Part shown: positions 1 to 8,361 of the stretch, one piece after another
Layout of the letters: every line of letters begins with the position of its first letter
Numbering within the stretch: the first letter of the stretch is position 1
Assembly: GCF_006716355.1 (NCBI RefSeq)
Contig: NZ_VFOW01000001.1
Location: forward strand, 3,658,001 to 3,722,000
Direction of reading: 5' to 3'
Origin: Stackebrandtia endophytica
GTDB taxonomy: Bacteria > Actinomycetota > Actinomycetes > Mycobacteriales > Micromonosporaceae
Length of the DNA stretch: 64,000 nucleotides
Program-made: the position numbers and the translations under genes
Notes under the pieces: generated by a model
What the model was told of the DNA's origin: nothing
The model's database searches: none
What the model saw: only the letters and a program-made list of their open reading frames with translations

Positions 1-546
1 GTGTATACATCTTTTGTCAGCGCAGCCCCCGACGCCGTCTTCACCTTCGCGCGAGATCACCACGCCACGGAAGAGCACATCAAGGCGTCCGGGTTGGGGT
101 GGACGTTTCTGCGGGACAACTTTTATCTGGACTTCATGCCGGGGTTCGTGGGCGACGACGGAGTGATCAGGGGACCGGCGGCCGACGGACGGTGCGCGAT
201 GGTGGCTCGCGCCGACGTCGCGCGTACCGCTGCCGCGGTCCTCCGGGATCCGGACGCGCATCGGGGCAGAACCCATGAGATCACCGGGCCGCAGGCGCTG
301 ACCATGACCGAGGTCGCCGAGATTCTGTCGGCCGCCGAGGGACGTCCGATCACCTTCCACAACGAGACCGTCGAGGAGGCCTATGAATCACGACGGAAGT
401 ACCCGGCCGCCGACTGGGAGTACGACGCCTGGGTGTCCACCTACACGGCCATCGCCGCCGGACAGATGGCGGAGGTGAGCGGTGACGTCGAGACCGTGAC
501 CGGGACGCCGCCGATGAGTCTGGCCGAATTCCTGGCCGGGCGCTGA
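1..546 (+). CDS. NmrA/QorB-like NAD(P)-binding oxidoreductase, 5' truncated
   Basis: This is the C-terminal part (about 181 residues) of an atypical short-chain dehydrogenase of the NmrA/NAD(P)H:quinone oxidoreductase type. The frame is open from base 1, so the N-terminal Rossmann glycine motif lies outside the window and the first GTG need not be the start. The visible part has the family pattern: a substrate-pocket stretch FLRDNFYLDFMPGF, the ADVARTAAAVL helix, and the segment THEITGPQALTMTEVAEILS typical of the C-terminal lobe. Such proteins bind NAD(P)H and reduce quinones or act as redox sensors. The substrate cannot be inferred from this fragment. No partner gene follows on the same strand for 500 bases. 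Confidence 0.75.
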   Translation: MYTSFVSAAPDAVFTFARDHHATEEHIKASGLGWTFLRDNFYLDFMPGFVGDDGVIRGPAADGRCAMVARADVARTAAAVLRDPDAHRGRTHEITGPQALTMTEVAEILSAAEGRPITFHNETVEEAYESRRKYPAADWEYDAWVSTYTAIAAGQMAEVSGDVETVTGTPPMSLAEFLAGR

Positions 547-1060
547 CCTCCCCGAATCGATTGCACCGGCATCGGGGTGCCGGAGGCTGCTCTCCAACCG
601 GTGGTGTGCTGCCATGAATGGAGTTCACGGACGGTCCGGTCTTTCCGGATCACCAAACACACACCGCACCTCGCCGATTGCGGTCCGGTGCCGCGATCGC
701 GGCGGTGTGCGTGGGCGCCGATCATCGCGGCGAGGGCTTGTAGTCGACGGTCCGGATCCTGGACCAGACGGGCTCGACCGTCGGCCCCGGCGTCGGACGG
801 ACCTCACCGACGAACGGTGCGCGGCGACGAGTTCACCAACTCACGGACCCACCGACGAGCTCCCACGGAGTCGTGCGGAGTCCGTTCACAGGCGTCGACC
901 AGGGACACTCCGGCCGTGCCGTGGCCCGCCGACCGCTGGCCGCGCGAATGTGACATTAGCCGGTCGCATCAGCGAAAATCTCACGGTTTGGCTGCGCACG
1001 ATCGGCAAATGGTGTCGTCTGGTCCACGGGGGAACGTGACGGTCACAAGGGGGATCAAGC
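547..1060. other. Intergenic stretch without a recognised gene
   Basis: About 510 bases between the oxidoreductase stop and the asparagine synthetase start. Overlapping open frames on both strands give arginine-rich translations without known motifs and look like chance GC-rich frames. The only signal I can support is a Shine-Dalgarno-like AAGGGGGATC just before the ATG at 1061. Confidence 0.5.
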
Positions 1061-3901
1061 ATGTGCGGAATTGCCGGTTTCGTGGGCGTCGTCGACGAGG
1101 ATGCCATTCCCATGTTGCGACGCATGGCCGACGCGATGGTGCATCGAGGACCCGACGGGGAGGGCTACGCCACCGGTCGGGAGTTCGGGCTGGCGCACCG
1201 ACGGCTGGCGGTCATCGACCGTGAGACCGGTGATCAACCGATGTGGACTCCCGATGGTCGCCACGCCATCGTGTACAACGGCGAGGTCTACAACTACCGG
1301 GAACTGCGGTACGAGCTGAAGACCCTCGGGCATGAATTCGTGACCAACAGCGATACCGAAGTGGTGTTGGCGGCGTGGCGTGAATGGGGTGACCGGGCGT
1401 TCGACCGGTTCAACGGCATGTTCGCGTTGGCGATCGCCGATACCGAGTCCGGCAACGTCGTGTTGGCGCGCGACCAGTTCGGTATCAAACCGCTGTACCT
1501 GGCCACCGCGCCCGGCGGCACCGTCGTATTCGGCAGCGAGTTTCGACCCATTTTCGCCTCGCATCTGATCCCCCGTAAACCTGACGACACCACGATCTAC
1601 CGGTATCTGCGGTTTCGGGTGCACGATGACACGGCGCGAACGTTCTTCGACGGGATCAGCCGGCTGTTGCCGGGGGAGCGCGCGATCATCACCCCCGACG
1701 GCACGATCCAGCGGGAGACGTACACGACCCTGTTCAGCGACATGAGGGAACTCGCGAAACGGCGTGAACCCTACAACCTGGTGGTGGCCAGCCGGTTCGA
1801 CGTCGAACTGCGCACCGCGGTCCGGCGGCGGCTGGTCTCGGACGTGCCGGTGGGGACCGCGTTGTCGGGTGGATTGGACTCCTCCACGATCGTGGCGGTC
1901 ACGAATGACCTGTTGACCGGGGCCGATCGGGACGCCGCGGCGGTGGGGCGGCATCAGCAGACGTTCTCGGCGGTGTTTCCGGGGCAGCTGAACGATGAGG
2001 AGCGTTATGTCGACGCCCTGGCCGAACGTTGCCGCCATTCGCTGCGGGTTCACAAGGTGCAGCCGCATGCGGATCGGTTTCTGGCGGAGTTGGGGGACTT
2101 CATCCTCACGCAGGAGGAACCGGTCATCTCGACCGGTCCCTATGCGCAGTACTGCGTGATGCGGCAGGCGGCCCGGCATGTCACCGTCATGGTGGACGGG
2201 CAGGGCGCCGACGAGATGATGGCCGGGTACGTCCCCTACTACCTGGTGTATCTGCGTCAACTGTGGCGCAGTGGCCGCCGTGGTCGGGCGGCTCGGGAGT
2301 TGGCTTCGTCGCTGGACGTGTTGTGGCGGCTCGGCCGGTTCACGGTCGCCGACCGGATCAATCGTCGTTCTAAGATTCCCGTCACGAGCCTGTTGTCCCG
2401 GCGGTTCGTCCAGTCGCACGCCCGGGAACGTTTCGACGTCGTCAACGACGATTTGAAGGCCCGGTTGCAGGACGACATCTTCCGGCACAGTCTGCAATCG
2501 CTGTTGCGCTACGAGGATCGAAACACGATGCGGTTCTCGGTCGAGGGTCGTGTCCCGTTCCTGGACACCGGTCTCCTGCGGCACCTGTGGCGGCACGACG
2601 ACGAGATGATCATCAAATCGGGGTGGAACAAGCGGGCGTTGCGCGACGTGACCCGGCAACTGCTGCCGCCGATGATCAACCGGCGGCGCAACAAGATCGG
2701 GTTCACCACGCCGGAGGAGGCGTGGTTCCGGCGGATGAAGAACTCGCTGCACGAGATCTTCACGTCGGAGTCGTTCGGGCGGCGTAAGTACTTCAACCAG
2801 GCGGCGGTGGTGCAGGCGTTCCGCTCATACCTGGCGGGTCGCTCCAGTGCGGAGACCATGACCTTCTGGCGTCTGTTGAATGTAGAACTGTGGATGCGGA
2901 CGTTCATCGATCAGGACCCGGCGACGATTCGGCACGACATCGAGAACATCCTCGAAGACGCCGAGAACGCCCGCCCGGGTATGCATCCGCAGGCACCGCC
3001 CAAGGACGATTACGTTCCCAACGGTGGGAAGAATCTGCACACACCGGACCGCCGGTGGGCCCGCTATCCGTTGCGTTGCGACCTCGTGTCCAAGGGGGAC
3101 AGTATCGCGGCCCTGGCCACGGCTCGGGTGGAGGAGTTCTTCGAGGGCCTGCCCGGTGCTTCACCGGAGGCGTTGATCCCGGTGGACGCGGCGGCTCGCT
3201 GGTATCTGTATGTGAGCGAGAAGATCGTCGCGATCTCGCAGGGGCGCTCGTTCTTCACCTGGGAGGTCCATCCGGGCTGGTGGGCCAAGCGGTTGTCCCG
3301 GCACGTGGTGAAGACACCACACGGGATCGGGTTGGGTGACCCGACCACCATGCAGCTGGCCATCGACGAGATCGGGCTGGGGCGCATCCTGGTGGCATCG
3401 GGGGCGTCGCTGGCCGGTAAGGCGGTCGGTAAACGCGGCCTGTTCTACCAGATCGCCGGGCCGGGTGTGCGCGCCATCGACGGGCCCACCGAGTACTCCG
3501 CCTACCCGGCGAACGTTTCGGCGAAACTGGCGCCGGCGGATCCGTACGGCGCGGCCGGACGGATTTCGGCGGCGATTCGCGCGCGGCTGCCCGAGTCGAT
3601 CACGCGCCGGTTCGGTGGAACGGTCATCATCGACGCCAACGACATCGGGCAGAACATCCTCGGACACGACACCGGGTTGCCGGATCGGTTGCTGACGGCC
3701 GCATTCGTTGACAATCCGCTCGGACAGGGGCGACAGCAGACACCGTTGGCGGTGGTGTTCACCGGTTTCCCGGTCTCGGTGTGGGACGGGCAGGACGATC
3801 AGTCGACACCGGTCAACCCGGCCTACTCGGGAGACCTGGCGCTGTTGGACGCCGCCGGCGACGAGGAGCGCCAGTCGTCGGGCGAGTCAGGAGCGTCGTG
3901 A
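1061..3901 (+). CDS. asnB: Asparagine synthetase (glutamine-hydrolysing) fused to a CofE/F420-0 ligase-like domain
   Basis: A 946-residue two-part protein. Residues 1 to about 240 form a class II glutamine amidotransferase domain, with Cys2 (MCGIAGFVG) as the expected nucleophile and the glutamine-pocket motifs RRLAVID and YNGEVYN. Residues about 245-620 form the asparagine synthase domain, with the pyrophosphatase loop SGGLDSS near residue 268. This part should move glutamine-derived ammonia onto a carboxylate using ATP. Asparagine synthetases normally end near residue 610-650. Here a further 280 residues (about 665-946) resemble the F420-0:gamma-glutamyl ligase (CofE) fold: RYPLRCDLVSKGDS, EKIVAISQGRS, IDANDIGQNILGHDT, DNPLGQG. 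The frame runs through without a stop or frameshift, so this is a real fusion. The true substrate of either half is unknown. The stop overlaps the convergent desaturase gene by 15 bases. Confidence 0.85.
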   Translation: MCGIAGFVGVVDEDAIPMLRRMADAMVHRGPDGEGYATGREFGLAHRRLAVIDRETGDQPMWTPDGRHAIVYNGEVYNYRELRYELKTLGHEFVTNSDTEVVLAAWREWGDRAFDRFNGMFALAIADTESGNVVLARDQFGIKPLYLATAPGGTVVFGSEFRPIFASHLIPRKPDDTTIYRYLRFRVHDDTARTFFDGISRLLPGERAIITPDGTIQRETYTTLFSDMRELAKRREPYNLVVASRFDVELRTAVRRRLVSDVPVGTALSGGLDSSTIVAVTNDLLTGADRDAAAVGRHQQTFSAVFPGQLNDEERYVDALAERCRHSLRVHKVQPHADRFLAELGDFILTQEEPVISTGPYAQYCVMRQAARHVTVMVDGQGADEMMAGYVPYYLVYLRQLWRSGRRGRAARELASSLDVLWRLGRFTVADRINRRSKIPVTSLLSRRFVQSHARERFDVVNDDLKARLQDDIFRHSLQSLLRYEDRNTMRFSVEGRVPFLDTGLLRHLWRHDDEMIIKSGWNKRALRDVTRQLLPPMINRRRNKIGFTTPEEAWFRRMKNSLHEIFTSESFGRRKYFNQAAVVQAFRSYLAGRSSAETMTFWRLLNVELWMRTFIDQDPATIRHDIENILEDAENARPGMHPQAPPKDDYVPNGGKNLHTPDRRWARYPLRCDLVSKGDSIAALATARVEEFFEGLPGASPEALIPVDAAARWYLYVSEKIVAISQGRSFFTWEVHPGWWAKRLSRHVVKTPHGIGLGDPTTMQLAIDEIGLGRILVASGASLAGKAVGKRGLFYQIAGPGVRAIDGPTEYSAYPANVSAKLAPADPYGAAGRISAAIRARLPESITRRFGGTVIIDANDIGQNILGHDTGLPDRLLTAAFVDNPLGQGRQQTPLAVVFTGFPVSVWDGQDDQSTPVNPAYSGDLALLDAAGDEERQSSGESGAS

Positions 3902-4771
3902 GTGTGAGGAGTCGGGGGCTTCCCAGCCGGGCGGGTTGACGAGATACCGCAGGGCGTCGCGAAGTCGGCCGGTGCCGCGCATGTCACGCCACAACGCCGC
4001 GTACTCGCCGAAGGCGACTCGCACGGGATTGTAGGTGTCGATGTTCCTGGTCAGTCCATAACGGACTCGTTCGCCTTCGGGTTCGAAGGTGCCGAAGAGG
4101 CGGTCCCAGATGATCAGGATGCCGCCGTAATTGCGGTCGAGGTACCGGTCGTTCGACCCGTGGTGCACGCGGTGATGAGACGGCGTGTTCATGACCCACT
4201 CGATGGGCCGGGGCAGTCGGTCGACCCGCTCGGTGTGCAGGAAGAACTGATAGATGAGGCTGATCGACTGTTGCAGGAAGATCATCCAGGGCGGGAACCC
4301 GATCAGTGCCAACGGAAGCCAGAACGGCAACGTGGTCATGGGTGTCCAGCTTTGCCGCAGCGCGGTGGTGAAGTTGTAGTACTGGCTGGAGTGGTGAACG
4401 ACGTGGCTCGCCCACAGGACCCGCATCCGGTGATGTCCACGGTGGAACCAGTAATACGCCAGGTCGTCGGCGATGAACAGGCCGATGAACACTGTCGCGA
4501 TCAGCCACGGGTTCGCCGCGATCGTCTCGTTGGTGAACACGTCCAGATTGAACGGGGCCAGGTAGACGTATGCCGCGGCGTACACCGCGATGCTGACGAA
4601 CTTCCAGGGGAATCCGACGACCTGGGAGCCGGCGCCCATCGTCAGCGAGGTCGCCGCGTCCTTCAGCTCGTATCCACGTTCATCGTCGTCGGGCGCGAAG
4701 CGGAACGATGCCGCCTCGACGAGGACGAACAGGACGAACGCGGGGATCGCGTAGATGATCGCGTTGACCAT
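3887..4771 (-). CDS. Sterol desaturase / fatty acid hydroxylase superfamily membrane protein
   Basis: A 294-residue integral membrane protein with the histidine clusters of the fatty acid hydroxylase superfamily: HRGHH and HVVHHSSQ in the middle and HHRVHH further on, which ligate a di-iron centre. Several hydrophobic helices precede and separate them. Family members oxidise lipids (sterol C5 desaturation, alkylglycerol cleavage, carotenoid hydroxylation); the substrate here is unknown. I place the start at MVNAIIY because the frame upstream codes for arginine-rich, non-membrane sequence and a GGGAAG lies just before this ATG. A cluster of 16-bp repeats lies 124-207 bases upstream of the start and may control it. 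The 3' end overlaps the convergent asnB-like gene. Confidence 0.85.
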   Translation of the reverse strand: MVNAIIYAIPAFVLFVLVEAASFRFAPDDDERGYELKDAATSLTMGAGSQVVGFPWKFVSIAVYAAAYVYLAPFNLDVFTNETIAANPWLIATVFIGLFIADDLAYYWFHRGHHRMRVLWASHVVHHSSQYYNFTTALRQSWTPMTTLPFWLPLALIGFPPWMIFLQQSISLIYQFFLHTERVDRLPRPIEWVMNTPSHHRVHHGSNDRYLDRNYGGILIIWDRLFGTFEPEGERVRYGLTRNIDTYNPVRVAFGEYAALWRDMRGTGRLRDALRYLVNPPGWEAPDSSHSRRS

Positions 4772-4894
4772 GGTCTTCCCATCACATCGGGTGGGCGCGT
4801 CTCGGCGGTGTGGAAGGGGCACCGCATCGACACCGTGAAGGCGGGGGAAACCGAGCCGCGCGACGTCTGTCGAGGCACCGGTCCGGTGGCCTCG

Positions 4895-4978
4895 GGGGCT
4901 TCGAAGCACAGTGTTCTAGAAACACAGCGCTCTGGGTGCACGGTGTTCTGGAAACACGGTGTTCTCGAAGCACAGTGT
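4895..4978. repeat. Array of about five 16-bp dyad-like repeats
   Basis: Units begin at 4895, 4911, 4927, 4943 and 4959, exactly 16 bases apart, with another GTGT at 4975. Consensus is GTGTTCTnGAArCACr; the units at 4911, 4943 and 4959 are the best matches, those at 4895 and 4927 are degenerate. Each good unit has partial dyad symmetry (GTGTT...AACAC). The array lies between the lipoprotein stop and the start of the minus-strand desaturase, the expected place for an operator array. The protein that binds it is unknown. Confidence 0.7.
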
Positions 4979-5031
4979 CGTCGCGCGGCCGTGGGGTGTC
5001 AAGACCCCGAGCGTGCAGTCGAGGACGGCCG

Positions 5032-5655
5032 TCAGCTGGGGAGCCTCGCGAACACCTCCGGGAGGACCGCCGATCGCAGCTCCCGCACATCGGTGGTCCG
5101 CCCGTCGTCGGTTCCGGCGACCTCGAATTCCAGCACCAGTGCGGCTCCGGGTATCGCGAACGCCACGACGGCGGCGTTGCCGCTCGCCGCGCTGCAGTAC
5201 TGCCCGCCGGAGTCGTCGACGTCGTTGAACTTGACCGGGCCCGGGTTGAACGACGTGTCGTCCTCGTCGGTGGTCGTCCAGTACATGAGGCAGGCGGTCG
5301 CCTCGTGGTCCTCCTCGGAGGCGGCCGTTCGATACCGTCGCACATCGGTGGCGTCGAACGGGTGGACGCGCAGCATCCCGGCGGCGTAATTGAGGGTTCC
5401 GTCGCCCCGCAGCGTGAGGCAGTATTCCTGGCCGCCGTCGGGTACGTCGTCGTAGGCGTCGGTGAATCCGGTGGCGTAACTCTCCACACCGGACCGGATC
5501 GTGTCACACAACCGGTCGAGTAGTCCCGAGTCGACCTCGGCGACGACGACGGTCGTGATCGTCGGGTCGGAGGCGGGAGCATCGCCGGTGCAACCGGCGA
5601 CCGTCACGGCGGCAACCGCGATGACTCCGACGGTCTTGACGAGGTCGGTCCGCAT
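5032..5655 (-). CDS. Putative secreted lipoprotein, unknown function
   Basis: A 207-residue protein starting MRTDLVKTVGVIAVAAVTVAGC: two charged residues, a hydrophobic stretch and the lipobox VAGC, so it should be lipid-anchored outside the membrane. The rest has conserved-looking cysteines (LCDTI, EYCLTL, ACLMYW, QYCSAA) that could form two disulfides. It resembles small actinobacterial lipoproteins of the DUF3558 kind, but I would not commit to that family. Longer starts upstream are rejected because they bury the signal sequence. GCGGGG precedes the chosen ATG. The gene lies upstream of the 16-bp repeat array and the desaturase on the same strand, but 260 bases separate them. Confidence 0.75.
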   Translation of the reverse strand: MRTDLVKTVGVIAVAAVTVAGCTGDAPASDPTITTVVVAEVDSGLLDRLCDTIRSGVESYATGFTDAYDDVPDGGQEYCLTLRGDGTLNYAAGMLRVHPFDATDVRRYRTAASEEDHEATACLMYWTTTDEDDTSFNPGPVKFNDVDDSGGQYCSAASGNAAVVAFAIPGAALVLEFEVAGTDDGRTTDVRELRSAVLPEVFARLPS

Positions 5656-6124
5656 CCAACCCCGCCCGTGGTGATCGCCGAATCGTTTGAACGATGTGGA
5701 AGACGGTCGGTGGCGCGATGCGGAGGCCCGACTCGGTACTAACATCCGAGTGTCCCGATGCCGCCGTGAACCGTGTTTCTCCCGTTCCTGTGCCATGACA
5801 CTCCCCAAGCGACTGGGCATCGTGAGCTGTTCATCGCAGGATACGGCCCATCGTCAAATGATGACAGTCGATGTCTGTCCGGGGTCTCGAGCCTCAGTGG
5901 ACGCTGATGTCCGGTTCGCTATGGAGTAGCCGGTCGTCGTGATCGTGGGATTCGGCGATGACCGTGACGCTGCGGAACTCGCCGGAACCGGTCGCCGGTT
6001 CCGGGTGATCGCACCGACGACCGATCCGCACCGGGCGTGTAGATCCTTCATGGAGTCACCTGGCAGCCTGGGCTGCGTATCCGAGTGGTATCAGACCGCT
6101 CGGTCACCCGAATGGAGGTTTGGC
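5656..6124. other. Intergenic stretch with a perfect 10-bp hairpin
   Basis: About 470 bases between a minus-strand lipoprotein and a plus-strand mini-protein gene. The clear element is a perfect inverted repeat, CCGGAACCGG at 5982-5991 and CCGGTTCCGG at 5995-6004 with a 3-base loop and no T-run, more like an operator or RNA hairpin than a terminator. No convincing gene was seen. Confidence 0.5.
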
Positions 6125-6331
6125 GTGAAGCCTTTCGCTCTTCTCGTGAGATTCGGCGACGTGATGCTGTCCACAGTCGCCCCGCAGAACTCGGCTTCGG
6201 CCGCGTGTCCAACATCGAGTTGGTATGAGTACCAGTGTGTTCAGGGACGGCGTCGGTTGCGTCGCAAGTGCACCAACCATCCGACCTGCACCACCACCTG
6301 TACGTCGTGGACCTTCTACAGCATGTGCTGA
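6125..6331 (+). CDS. Cys-rich mini-protein with amphipathic leader, copy 1
   Basis: A 68-residue product read from a GTG at 6125, preceded by a good GGAGG at 6114-6118. The N-terminus (LLVRFGDVMLSTVAPQNSASA) matches the leader of the two mini-proteins at 9191 and 9577 in the pattern R-[LF]-[AG]-D-x-[VM]-L and ends in the same A-x-A motif. The C-terminal part carries six cysteines (C28, C38, C49, C55, C59, C68), the last being the final residue. The leader has no long hydrophobic core, so it is not a classical signal peptide. It looks like a leader plus a disulfide-rich or modified core peptide. Function unknown. No modification or export gene sits directly beside it. Confidence 0.7.
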   Translation: MKPFALLVRFGDVMLSTVAPQNSASAACPTSSWYEYQCVQGRRRLRRKCTNHPTCTTTCTSWTFYSMC

Positions 6332-6380
6332 TCCCCGCCGTACCCGTTTCACGGTTCGGCCCCGGCCCGGAGCCGAACCT

Positions 6381-6405
6381 CGCCCGCGCTCATTCGGCGC
6401 GGGCG
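6381..6405. terminator. GC hairpin between convergent genes
   Basis: Perfect 9-bp stem CGCCCGCGC / GCGCGGGCG with a 7-base loop, between the mini-protein stop (6331) and the convergent cysteine desulfhydrase stop (6443). The position suits a bidirectional terminator, although no T-run follows. Confidence 0.55.
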
Positions 6406-6442
6406 GCTTCCCCGACCAACTGACACCGCCGCGGCGGTAAGG

Positions 6443-7546
6443 CTATCGCTTCCCCGGCTCGTTCCAGGCGCCGGTGGCGAAGAACTCGGCGACCGTCCCG
6501 GTGTACGGAGCCAGGTCCAGGTTGTGGTCGGCGACCCAGTCGTCGTCGAAATAGGTGTGGGTATAGCGGTCACCCGAGTCACACAGCAACGTCACCACGC
6601 TGCCGGTGCGACCTGCTTCGCGCATCTCGGCGATCAACGCGAACGCCGCGTACAGGTTGGTTCCGGTGGAGCCTCCCAGCCGCCGACCCAGCAGAGTGGA
6701 GGCTTCTCGCAGCACCGCGATCGAAGCGGCATCGGGCACCTTCATCATGCGGTCGACGATGCTGGGGATGAACGAGGGCTCGACTCGCGGCCGCCCGATC
6801 CCCTCGATGCGGGAACCGGCACTCACGGTCGCGTCGGGGTCGTGATCACGCCACCCGGTGAAGAACGCCGAGTTTTCCGGGTCGACCACGCACAGTCGGG
6901 TGTCGTGTCGTTGATACCGCACATACCGCCCGATGGTGGCGCTGGTGCCGCCGGTGCCGGCCCCCACCACGATCCACTCCGGAACCGCATGACGTTCCCG
7001 TGACATCTGGTGGAATATCGACTCGGCGATGTTGTTGTTGCCTCGCCAGTCGGTGGCGCGTTCGGCGTAGGTGAACTGGTCCATGTAGTGACCGCGCTGG
7101 TCGGCGGCCAGCTCCCGTGCGGTGCTGACGACCTGGGAGGGATCGTCGACGAGGTGGCAGGTGCCGCCGTGGAATTCGATGAGCGCGATCTTCTCGGGGC
7201 TGGTGGTGGCGGGCATGACCGCCACGAACGGCAGCCCGAGCAGAGACGCGAAGTACGCCTCGCTCACCGCGGTGGAACCGGAGGAGGCCTCGATCACCGG
7301 TGTTCCCTCGGTGATCCAGCCGTTGCACAACGCGTAGAGGAACAGGGAACGGGCGAGACGATGCTTGAGGCTGCCGGTGGGATGTACCGATTCGTCCTTC
7401 AGATACAGATCGATGCCCCAGTCCGCGCACAACGGGAATCGGAGCAGGTGGGTGTCGGCGCTGCGGTTGGCGTCGGCTTCAACGATCCCGATGGCCTCAC
7501 TGACCCAGTCGCGGGTTCGGTCACAACATCGATCCAGGGTGTCCAC
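6443..7546 (-). CDS. cds1: PLP-dependent L-cysteine desulfhydrase (Cds1-like)
   Basis: A 367-residue fold-type II PLP enzyme. Lys61 in [11 protein letters not shown] is the expected Schiff-base lysine, [12 protein letters not shown] follows as the substrate loop, and [10 protein letters not shown] is the phosphate-binding loop. Length and sequence pattern fit the mycobacterial Cds1 group, which converts L-cysteine to pyruvate, ammonia and hydrogen sulfide, rather than CysK/CysM (about 310 residues). The Lrp/AsnC regulator gene at 7571 ends 24 bases upstream on the same strand, so the two are probably one operon and the regulator likely senses cysteine or another amino acid. A catabolic cysteine synthase homologue remains an alternative. 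Confidence 0.82.
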   Translation of the reverse strand: MDTLDRCCDRTRDWVSEAIGIVEADANRSADTHLLRFPLCADWGIDLYLKDESVHPTGSLKHRLARSLFLYALCNGWITEGTPVIEASSGSTAVSEAYFASLLGLPFVAVMPATTSPEKIALIEFHGGTCHLVDDPSQVVSTARELAADQRGHYMDQFTYAERATDWRGNNNIAESIFHQMSRERHAVPEWIVVGAGTGGTSATIGRYVRYQRHDTRLCVVDPENSAFFTGWRDHDPDATVSAGSRIEGIGRPRVEPSFIPSIVDRMMKVPDAASIAVLREASTLLGRRLGGSTGTNLYAAFALIAEMREAGRTGSVVTLLCDSGDRYTHTYFDDDWVADHNLDLAPYTGTVAEFFATGAWNEPGKR

Positions 7547-7570
7547 GCCGAAACTGTAACCGGCGGTCGG

Positions 7571-8017
7571 TCACGAGCGGTCCTGCGGCCGGGATTCCCA
7601 CTTGGTGGAGAGCGCGATGGTGGTGCGGGTCCCACCGACACCGGGCAGCCGACTCAGCCTGGTCACGAGGTACTCGAGTTCGGCCATGGTGCCGACGCGA
7701 ACCTTCAACAGGTACGACTCCTCGCCCGCCATGAAATAGCAGGACTCCACCTCGGTGATCTCTCGGATCGCATCGGCGACGTCGGCGTATTCACTGCCGG
7801 CGATGGTGACGATTCCGATCAGGGCGGTGATGCCCAAACCGATCGCCTCGGAGTTGATTTCGGCGCGATATCCGGTGATCACCTCGTTGCGTTCCAGCTT
7901 TGCCACCCGCTCCTGAACGGACGGGGAAGTCAGCCCGACCTGCCGTGCGAGTTCGGCGTATGACATGCGGGCCTGGGTCTGAAGCAGCTGTACGATGCGC
8001 CGGTCGATGTCGTCCAT
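7571..8017 (-). CDS. Lrp/AsnC family transcriptional regulator
   Basis: A 148-residue protein with the standard Lrp layout: N-terminal helix-turn-helix (residues about 3-50, DIDRRIVQLLQTQARMSYAELARQVGLTSPSVQERVAKLE), a linker, and a RAM ligand-binding/oligomerisation domain (residues about 65-140, with a GEESYLLKVRV core). It precedes the cysteine desulfhydrase gene by 24 bases and probably controls that operon in response to an amino acid. By analogy with known Lrp/desulfhydrase pairs the ligand may be cysteine; that is inference. A large inverted repeat lies 46-98 bases upstream of its start, shared with the divergent bldC gene. Confidence 0.88.
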   Translation of the reverse strand: MDDIDRRIVQLLQTQARMSYAELARQVGLTSPSVQERVAKLERNEVITGYRAEINSEAIGLGITALIGIVTIAGSEYADVADAIREITEVESCYFMAGEESYLLKVRVGTMAELEYLVTRLSRLPGVGGTRTTIALSTKWESRPQDRS

Positions 8018-8062
8018 CCGGCGACTCTAACCTGACCAAAAGATGTCGATGATCACCTGGCA

Positions 8063-8115
8063 GAATGCCCTGATTGGTGCTGTAATGGGGTCATACGCGC
8101 CCAACCAGGGCATTC
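8063..8115. repeat. Long inverted repeat between lrp and bldC
   Basis: GAATGCCCTGATTGG at 8063-8077 pairs with CCAACCAGGGCATTC at 8101-8115, with 14 of 15 positions complementary and a 23-base spacer. It lies between the divergent lrp (start 8017) and bldC (start 8145) genes, so it may be a double operator for Lrp or BldC, or a hairpin in the bldC leader. Confidence 0.75.
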
Positions 8116-8144
8116 AGCACGGTTTCTTAAGGGGTGCTCGGCCA

Positions 8145-8351
8145 ATGGAAAACGATCGGCTTTTGACTCCCGGTGAGGTCGCCGCGCTGTTTCGCGTCGA
8201 CCCGAAAACCGTGACCCGTTGGGCCGCGTCAGGGCGGATCGGCAGCATTCGCACGCCAGGTGGTCATCGCCGATTCCGTGAGTCCGAGGTTCGCGCGTTG
8301 CTTCAGGGAGAACTGGGCGACGCGTCACCACTGGAACAAGAACAAGAATAG
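8145..8351 (+). CDS. bldC: BldC family MerR-like developmental regulator
   Basis: A 68-residue protein consisting almost entirely of a MerR-type winged helix-turn-helix: LLTPGEVAALFRVDPKTVTRWAASGRIGSIRTPGGHRRFRESEVRALL. Length and sequence closely fit Streptomyces BldC, a small DNA-binding protein that holds back or times sporulation genes and binds direct repeats cooperatively. I chose the ATG at 8145 because upstream residues in the longer frame have no BldC similarity and AAGGGG lies upstream of it. It is divergent from the lrp-cds1 operon, with a long inverted repeat between them. Its presence suggests a differentiating or mycelial actinomycete, though BldC also occurs in non-sporulating relatives. 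Confidence 0.93.
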   Translation: MENDRLLTPGEVAALFRVDPKTVTRWAASGRIGSIRTPGGHRRFRESEVRALLQGELGDASPLEQEQE

Positions 8352-8361
8352 ATAACCTGGT

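Noticed and set aside
577-1224. 215-codon plus-strand frame before asnB
   Set aside because: Runs into asnB in another frame; low-complexity Arg/Pro translation.
1055-2752. 565-codon minus-strand frame opposite the asparagine synthetase gene
   Set aside because: It is a shadow of a strongly supported gene; the translation is His/Arg/Gln-rich without any domain.
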